48,368 nt of DNA from VRUE01 sp036266075. Lineage in GTDB: Bacteria > Actinomycetota > Thermoleophilia > Solirubrobacterales > 70-9. A program made the translations under genes and the position numbers. The notes beneath the pieces were generated by a model. That model saw only the letters and a list, made by a program, of their open reading frames with translations, had not been told where the DNA came from and ran no database searches. The stretch is from contig DATANV010000020.1 of assembly GCA_036266075.1 (NCBI GenBank), forward strand, positions 1 to 48,368, given 5' to 3'. Below are positions 43,807 through 48,368 of this stretch, in pieces (position 1 is the first letter of the stretch; each line of letters begins with the position of its first letter).

Positions 43807-44817
43807 TCAGTCCAGGTCGGCGAGGATGTAGTCGAGCAGCTCGCGGCCGTGGTCCGAGGCGACCGCGACGTCGTCGGCGGCGATGCGGACGCGGTGCAGC
43901 GACTGCATGCGCAGGACGTCGCCTGCGGCGTGGCGATTGGGGAAGACGCCGGCGTAGGAGACGCCGAGACGCTCCAGGTGATCGGCGAGCAGCGCCGTCG
44001 CGGGGTCCTCCAGGGGCAGGTCGAGGTAGACGGCGTCGAGGCCGCGGCGGTGGAAGAGGTGATGTCGCTCGGCAGCGACGGCCTTCTCCAGGTCGGCGCC
44101 CGGGACCCGCACGGTCAGCAGCGCGAGGTTGTGATCGACGTCGACGTCGACGTGTAGCTCGGTGCGTGCCGGGATCGCGGTGCCGGCGGGCGGCTGCGCC
44201 AGCGAGCCGCGCAGCTCGCATAGCTCCAACGTGCGCCCGACGATCTCGTGGTGGCGCCCGGGCGCATAGACCTCGCGCTCGTGGCCGTCGTTCAGCTTGC
44301 TGTAGAAGAGCGCCGCGGACTGGCGCCGCGGCCGCCGCTCGTCAGCCGCGTCGTTGGCCACCGAAGCCGGGATCCAGCCAAGCAGGAAGCCGGTCTCGTG
44401 CGCGCCGAGCTCGAGGTTTGCCCGCTGGCTGTAGGGATGGGCCGCGGTCGCCTCGCTGTACATGCCGGCCAGCCCCCGATCCGCCGCCCAATCCATCAGG
44501 TGCCGCTTGGTGCGGGTGAAGATGTGCTGCCCGCGCGCCGCGGGCATCGTCACCGCCTGGCCAGAGTGGCCGACCGCGTCGCCCGCGGCCGCCAGGCTCA
44601 TCCCCTCGTGGCAGAGCAGCTCGCCTTCGGGCGACTCGGCGACGAAGGAGACGTAGGTGCCGGCAGCCAGTCGAGCCGAGACCTCCTCTGGGTCGTAGAC
44701 CCAACGCACGTCGTAGCTGTCCCCGTACGCCGCCCGGATCGCCTCGCTAACCAGGCGACCCTCCTCGGGTAGTAGATACCGAAAGGAAACTTCCCCCATG
44801 CCGGAAACATCGGTCAT
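43807..44817 (-). CDS. GNAT-family N-acetyltransferase, two-domain
   Basis: Predicted 336-aa protein. The N-terminal GNAT domain has FRYLLPEEGRLVSEAIRAAY, YVSFVAESPEGELLCHEGM, the acetyl-CoA-loop region AVTMPAARGQHIFTRTKRHL and YSEATAAHPYSQRANLELG, with ETGFLLGWIP after it. The C-terminal half (from about residue 215) looks like a second, degenerate acetyltransferase fold ending in ADHLERLGVSYAGVFPNRH. Substrate unknown. It ends 59 bp before the start of the NAD-binding gene and starts close to the tRNA promoter. Confidence 0.83.
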   Translation of the reverse strand: MTDVSGMGEVSFRYLLPEEGRLVSEAIRAAYGDSYDVRWVYDPEEVSARLAAGTYVSFVAESPEGELLCHEGMSLAAAGDAVGHSGQAVTMPAARGQHIFTRTKRHLMDWAADRGLAGMYSEATAAHPYSQRANLELGAHETGFLLGWIPASVANDAADERRPRRQSAALFYSKLNDGHEREVYAPGRHHEIVGRTLELCELRGSLAQPPAGTAIPARTELHVDVDVDHNLALLTVRVPGADLEKAVAAERHHLFHRRGLDAVYLDLPLEDPATALLADHLERLGVSYAGVFPNRHAAGDVLRMQSLHRVRIAADDVAVASDHGRELLDYILADLD

Positions 44818-44839
44818 CCTGTCTTATATTCGCCAGCCT

Positions 44840-44912
44840 GCCCGCCTAGCTCAATTGGCAGAGCACCTGATTTGTAACCAGGAGGTTTCCGGTTCGATTC
44901 CGGAGGCGGGCT
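44840..44912 (+). tRNA. tRNA-Thr (anticodon TGT)
   Basis: 73-nt cloverleaf: acceptor GCCCGCC/GGCGGGC, D-stem GCTC/GAGC, anticodon arm CCTGA-TTTGTAA-CCAGG with TGT, T-arm TCCGG-TTCGATT-CCGGA, discriminator T. CCA is not encoded. The lowest anticodon-stem pair is A-C (positions 31-39), an unpaired closing position. TATATT at 44824-44829 is a likely -10 box. Confidence 0.95.
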
Positions 44913-44918
44913 CTCGCC

Positions 44919-46292
44919 TCACGCGTCCTCGTCGCCGCCCAGCACACGGGCCTTCTCGGCGGCGAGCTCCGAGTCGGTGAGGATCCCCTTTTCGCGCAGC
45001 TCGGCCAGGCGCTCGAGCCTGTGCAGGCGGGCGTCCTCGACGTCGGTTGGGGACTGGACATCGTTCCCGTTGCCGGGACGCCGCACCTCCGGCAGGCGCA
45101 GCTTCGACGCCCGCTCGCCGAGGTTGGCGCTCTTGACCGCGCCGACGACGCGCTCCCTGGCTCCGCCGAAGTAGTCGGCGAACTGGGCTTCCGGGAATTC
45201 CTCGGCAGTCTGTTTGCGCAGCTCGTGGATGCCGAAGGCGACGAAGCCGGCGACGATCAGCGTGGTCAGGAACGAGCGCAGGTTTTGGGTTGGCGCTGAG
45301 AGGAAGTAGATGCCGACGAGGATCGCCAGGCCCGCGTAGACGTAGGGCACGTAGTCGCGGAGGAGCGGCGTCATCGCCCGGCGGCTGGCGCGGGCGGAGC
45401 CGGTCGGCGAACCGAGCCAGCCAGCGATGCCGAAGAGCACGCCGATCACGATCACCGTCGTCGCGATGCTGATCATCAGCGAGGTGGCGATCGTCCAGGC
45501 TTCTTCAGCCGCGGGCTTGATGCTGTCTTCCGAGACCAGCTGGCCAACGACGATCCCGCCAGCCACCTCGCGGGCGACGATCACCGCGAAGCCGGCGGCG
45601 ACCAGGCCGATGCCGCAGAAGAGCACGGTCACCCAGCGCCCTTCGCGCGAGAGGTAGATCGCCAGGCCGAAGGCGAGAAAGGTGAGCAGCGTGAGGACGA
45701 TCGCCAGACCCTTGATGGCGATCACGATGTCCTGCGCGGTCTTCAGCTGATCGGAGCGCAGGATCGTGATCTGGCCGGCGTCGGGCGGCAGTTTTTCGGC
45801 CAGTTCGGCGCCGATTCCGATCTGCTGGGCGAGGTTGGTGACCAGGCCGCCGAGGTTGAGCGTGACTTCTCCGTTGTCGGTTTCGACCGCTTCTTTCTTG
45901 TTTTCGAGCACGGCCAGCAGCTGTTCGTGGGTGGCGCGATTCGCGTCCTTCCAGAGTTCCTGGGCGGTCGAGGTTTCGAGCAGCCTGTCGGCGCCGTCGC
46001 CGCCCACCGAGCGCAGGCCGCCGGAGACCGGCCCGGCGAGCTTCTTGACTTCGCCCGGCAGGATGCCTTCGAGTTCCTTCTTGATGTTGACGTTGGCGTA
46101 GAGCTGGTCGACCAGGTAGTCGCCGACCGCTTCGCGGATCTTTTCGTTCTGGATCAGGCGGCCGCTGGTGTCGACCCAGTCGTCGGTATTGAGCGCCTGC
46201 CGCTCGACCCAGATCGCGAAGACGCTGAGAAAGGCGAGGACCGAGCCAAGTACGACCAGTCCCTTGACAGTGCGTCGCCTGGCGCGGCTCAT
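44919..46292 (-). CDS. multi-pass membrane protein with C-terminal SHOCT domain
   Basis: Predicted 457-aa protein. An N-terminal anchor helix (VKGLVVLGSVLAFLSVFAIW) is followed by an outside domain of about 150 residues, four or five more helices between residues about 190 and 370 (GLAIVLTLLTFLAFGLAIYL, VTVLFCGIGLVAAGFAVIVA, TTVIVIGVLFGIAGWL, YAGLAILVGIYFLS) and a cytosolic tail. The last 30 residues are a SHOCT motif: LERLAELREKGILTDSELAA followed by EKARVLGG. SHOCT units are small oligomer-forming modules. The function is unknown. It converges on the tRNA and is divergent from the dioxygenase gene. Confidence 0.85.
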   Translation of the reverse strand: MSRARRRTVKGLVVLGSVLAFLSVFAIWVERQALNTDDWVDTSGRLIQNEKIREAVGDYLVDQLYANVNIKKELEGILPGEVKKLAGPVSGGLRSVGGDGADRLLETSTAQELWKDANRATHEQLLAVLENKKEAVETDNGEVTLNLGGLVTNLAQQIGIGAELAEKLPPDAGQITILRSDQLKTAQDIVIAIKGLAIVLTLLTFLAFGLAIYLSREGRWVTVLFCGIGLVAAGFAVIVAREVAGGIVVGQLVSEDSIKPAAEEAWTIATSLMISIATTVIVIGVLFGIAGWLGSPTGSARASRRAMTPLLRDYVPYVYAGLAILVGIYFLSAPTQNLRSFLTTLIVAGFVAFGIHELRKQTAEEFPEAQFADYFGGARERVVGAVKSANLGERASKLRLPEVRRPGNGNDVQSPTDVEDARLHRLERLAELREKGILTDSELAAEKARVLGGDEDA

Positions 46293-46318
46293 CTATGGGG
46301 ATGCTATACGTGGTGTCG

Positions 46319-47236
46319 GTGAAGCTGGAGGGCATCCACCACATCACGGCGATTACGGCCGACGCGCAGGACAACGTCGACTTCTACGCGGGGGTGCTCG
46401 GCCTCCGCCTGGTCAAGAAAACGGTCAACCAGGACAACCCGACCGTCTACCACCTCTTCTTCGCCGACGAGAAGGGCAGCGCCGGCTCCGACCTGACCTT
46501 CTTCGAGTTCCCCGGAGTGCCGCGGGGCACGGCCGGGGCGGGCGACGTGCACCGCGTCGTCTGGCGAGTGGCCTCGGCGGAGGCGCTCGACTTCTGGGCC
46601 GAGCGCCTCGGCGGCCGCGACGTCGAGGCGCGCCGCGAGGGCGAGGGCCTGCGCTTCTCCGACCCAGAGGGTCTTGACCACGAGCTGCTCGTGGTCGCCA
46701 CCGGCGACGAGCCGTTGACCGCCGACCACCCCGAGATTCCGGCCGAGCTGGCGCTGCAGGGCTTCCACGCCGTGCGTGCCTACGCCGCCGCGCCAGAAGC
46801 AAGCGCCCGCCTGCTCGATGCGCTCGAGTTCGAGCCGACCGAGGACGGCTGGGAGGCTCGCGGCAGCCGGCGCGGCGGCCTCTACGTCTACGACGAGCCG
46901 CCGCCGGAGCGATCGCTGCAGGGTGCGGGCAGCGTGCACCACGTTGCCTGGGCTTCGACCGTCGATGAGCACGACGAGTGGCGCCAGCGGGCGATCGCCG
47001 GCGGGGCCCAGCCGACTCCGATCATCGACCGCTTCTACTTTCGCTCGATCTACTTCCGCGAGCCCAGTGGCGTGCTCTTCGAGATCGCCACTCTGGGCCC
47101 CGGCTTCACCGTCGACGAGCCGCTCGAGCACCTCGGCGAGAAGCTCTCGCTGCCGCCGGACTTCGAGCACCTGCGGGCCGAGGTCGAGCCGCAGTTGCGG
47201 CCAGTCGTCAACCCGCGCGTCACGCAGGCCGGGTGA
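46319..47236 (+). CDS. VOC-family ring-cleaving dioxygenase / glyoxalase-like protein
   Basis: Predicted 305-aa two-domain vicinal-oxygen-chelate protein related to LinE/MhqO hydroquinone 1,2-dioxygenases. First repeat: KLEGIHHITAITADAQDNVD, FYAGVLGLRLVKKTVNQDN; second: GSVHHVAWASTVDEHDEW, with metal ligands expected from the HH pairs and Glu in VLFEIATLGPGF. GTG 46319 is chosen because relatives usually begin M-KLEGIHHITA; an ATG at 46295 is possible. TATACG just upstream would fit a leaderless transcript. The stop overlaps the start of the maleylacetate reductase-like gene (GTGA), which supports a shared aromatic pathway. Confidence 0.87.
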   Translation: MKLEGIHHITAITADAQDNVDFYAGVLGLRLVKKTVNQDNPTVYHLFFADEKGSAGSDLTFFEFPGVPRGTAGAGDVHRVVWRVASAEALDFWAERLGGRDVEARREGEGLRFSDPEGLDHELLVVATGDEPLTADHPEIPAELALQGFHAVRAYAAAPEASARLLDALEFEPTEDGWEARGSRRGGLYVYDEPPPERSLQGAGSVHHVAWASTVDEHDEWRQRAIAGGAQPTPIIDRFYFRSIYFREPSGVLFEIATLGPGFTVDEPLEHLGEKLSLPPDFEHLRAEVEPQLRPVVNPRVTQAG

Positions 47237-48237
47237 ATCCGAGCTTCGTCTGGCGGGACGCCGGCCGGGTCGTCGTCTTCCGTTCGGACGGCGTCGCCCA
47301 GGCGCCGCAGGTCCTGCGCGAGCACGGCTTCGCCGGCTTCGAGCTGCTGACCACGCCGCGCGCCCTGGTCGGGGCACCGGAGCTGGAGGCGGCGGCCGCG
47401 GCTGTCCACGCCGTGCCGTCTGGCTCAGTGCCCGAGGCGGCGGCCGGTCTGCTCGAGCGCGTCGATGCCGGCTTCCTGGTCGCTCTGGGCGGTGGCCGCG
47501 TCATCGACACCGCCAAGGCCGTCGCCTCGGTCACTGGCGCCCGCGTGGCGGCGATCCCGACGACCCTCTCCGGTGCCGAGATCACCGGCATCCACCGCTT
47601 GCCCTCCGGGGCCGAGGGCCGCGCCCGGGCGATGGTCCGCCCGCAGCTGGCGATCGCCGACCCCGAGGCGATGACGGGGCTGGCCGAGCCGGCCCTGCGG
47701 GCGAGCGCGATGAACAGCCTGGCGCACGGCGCCGACTCTCTCTATACGCCGTTCGCCAACCCCGTGTCGACGATGACGGCTCTGCGCGGCGCCGAGCTGA
47801 TCGCCGGCGCGCTGGACGAAGAGCGGACCGAACGCAGCCGTGGCGCCCTGGCCGAGGGCTCGCTGCTCTGCGCCTACGCGATCGACTCCGCCGCTTTCGG
47901 CATGCACCACGTGATCTGCCAGACGCTGGTCCGCGTCTGCGGTACCCCGCACGCCGAGACCAACGCCGCGATCCTGCCCCGCGCGCTTGCCTTCATGGCC
48001 CCCCGCGTCCCCGACAACCTCGCCCTGCTGGCCGCAGCCCTCGCCACCGAGCCCCAGGACATCGAAGCCCGAGTCCTCCAACTCGGCGGCAACCCACCCG
48101 GCCTCGGCGCCCTCGGCGCCGACCGCTCGAAGCTCAACCAAGCTCTCGAAGCGATGCTGTTGCGACCGGAGCTGGCATTCACGCCCGAACCGCCCTCACG
48201 TGATGAGCTAGGGCACTTGATCGAGTCCGCCTGGTAG
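47233..48237 (+). CDS. iron-containing alcohol dehydrogenase family, maleylacetate reductase-like
   Basis: Predicted 334-aa NAD(P)H-dependent reductase. Motifs: cofactor loop ALGGGRVIDTAKAVA, AIPTTLSGAEITG, metal ligands in LAIADPEAM, NSLAHGADSLY, GMHHVICQTLVR and TPHAETNAAILP. The length and LSGAE segment fit maleylacetate reductases (LinF/TfdF type), which reduce maleylacetate to 3-oxoadipate after hydroquinone or hydroxyquinol cleavage. It starts at GTG 47233, overlapping the dioxygenase stop by four bases. With that gene it makes a complete hydroquinone-to-oxoadipate pair. Repeat A6 starts at its stop codon. Confidence 0.9.
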   Translation: MNPSFVWRDAGRVVVFRSDGVAQAPQVLREHGFAGFELLTTPRALVGAPELEAAAAAVHAVPSGSVPEAAAGLLERVDAGFLVALGGGRVIDTAKAVASVTGARVAAIPTTLSGAEITGIHRLPSGAEGRARAMVRPQLAIADPEAMTGLAEPALRASAMNSLAHGADSLYTPFANPVSTMTALRGAELIAGALDEERTERSRGALAEGSLLCAYAIDSAAFGMHHVICQTLVRVCGTPHAETNAAILPRALAFMAPRVPDNLALLAAALATEPQDIEARVLQLGGNPPGLGALGADRSKLNQALEAMLLRPELAFTPEPPSRDELGHLIESAW

Positions 48238-48350
48238 CGAGGGGTAGGGTGCCCCTCAAAGCGGCTTGTACTTTTCCCGAAATCCCGCCCGCGGACGACC
48301 GCAGCGTGTCTTCGGGAAAAGTTGAGCGTGAGGGGCACCCAACCCCTCGC
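48237..48350 (-). repeat. family A nested inverted repeat, copy A6
   Basis: Arms 48237-48258 and 48329-48350 pair over 22 bp with one A-A mismatch. Minus-strand core: ACGCTCAACTTTTCCCGAAG and TTTCGGGAAAAGTACAAGCC. The second stem is the longest, 12 bp (ACTTTTCCCGAA/TTCGGGAAAAGT). 114 bp, beginning at the last base of the reductase stop; window ends 18 bp later. Confidence 0.88.
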
Positions 48351-48368
48351 CCCGGTAACCCCGACCCC

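Noticed and set aside
44798..44980. 60-codon frame over the tRNA gene (MPETSVILSYIRQPARLAQ)
   Set aside because: It is the well-known spurious translation across a tRNA.

Overview
The window is about 48 kb of dense, very GC-rich bacterial DNA. Starts are often GTG or TTG, Shine-Dalgarno sites are frequently missing, and the protein families (CarD, PII, a Spo0H-like sigma factor, DisA, MerR-type cyclase, SHOCT proteins) are Gram-positive in flavour. I infer a deep-branching actinobacterium, most likely Thermoleophilia/Solirubrobacterales; this is inference from gene content and composition, with no 16S gene to confirm it.

Layout. 1-11.3 kb holds accessory metabolism and envelope genes: a 5'-truncated beta-oxidation fusion enzyme overlapping a sirtuin, an ammonium transporter, a LysR regulator divergent from a universal stress protein, a HAD phosphatase, and a large multi-module cell wall hydrolase. 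11.3-13.7 kb holds a nucleoside phosphorylase, a PII signal protein and a MerR-cyclase fusion. 13.7-41.3 kb is a housekeeping backbone: tilS-hpt-ftsH-folP-folB-folK-(GST)-coaX-dus-greA-lysS-clpC-(RTX pseudogene, aldo/keto reductase, MFS)-disA-carD-ispD-(DUF389, PHP)-ispF-(acyl-CoA synthetase, coiled coil)-cysS-rlmB-sigH. The same gene set, in nearly the same order, is found near the origin of Bacillus subtilis, so this looks like an ancient block with lineage-specific insertions. 41.4-48.4 kb returns to accessory genes: NAD(P)-binding oxidoreductases, a GNAT protein, a tRNA-Thr, a SHOCT membrane protein, and a ring-cleavage dioxygenase/maleylacetate reductase pair.

The most unusual content is between the genes. 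Three families of nested inverted repeats occupy intergenic gaps. Family A (six copies, 108-124 bp) has an outer stem of 17-23 bp whose sequence is different at every locus yet self-complementary, around a conserved core with CTTAACTTTTT on one side and AAAAAGTACAAG on the other; the inner stem also covaries. Family C (two copies, about 90 bp) has the same design with another core (GGGCGGATACTCAAA next to a perfect hairpin). Family B (three copies, exactly 50 bp) has conserved outer arms GACGTGCCG/CGGCACGTC and sits just upstream of start codons. At convergent gene pairs the stem arms contain the stop codons of both genes. A related-looking perfect 27-bp inverted repeat lies in frame inside cysS. 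I know of no described element with locus-specific outer arms around a conserved core; this is the best candidate for a new system here.

Other notable points: carD has no ATG/GTG/TTG start and seems to begin at ATT behind a good Shine-Dalgarno; ispD has no usable canonical start and lies +1 relative to carD; greA is preceded by a promoter-like TATAAT followed at once by an intrinsic terminator; the PII protein has Leu at the modifiable Tyr51 position; the LytM module of the wall hydrolase has lost its zinc ligands.
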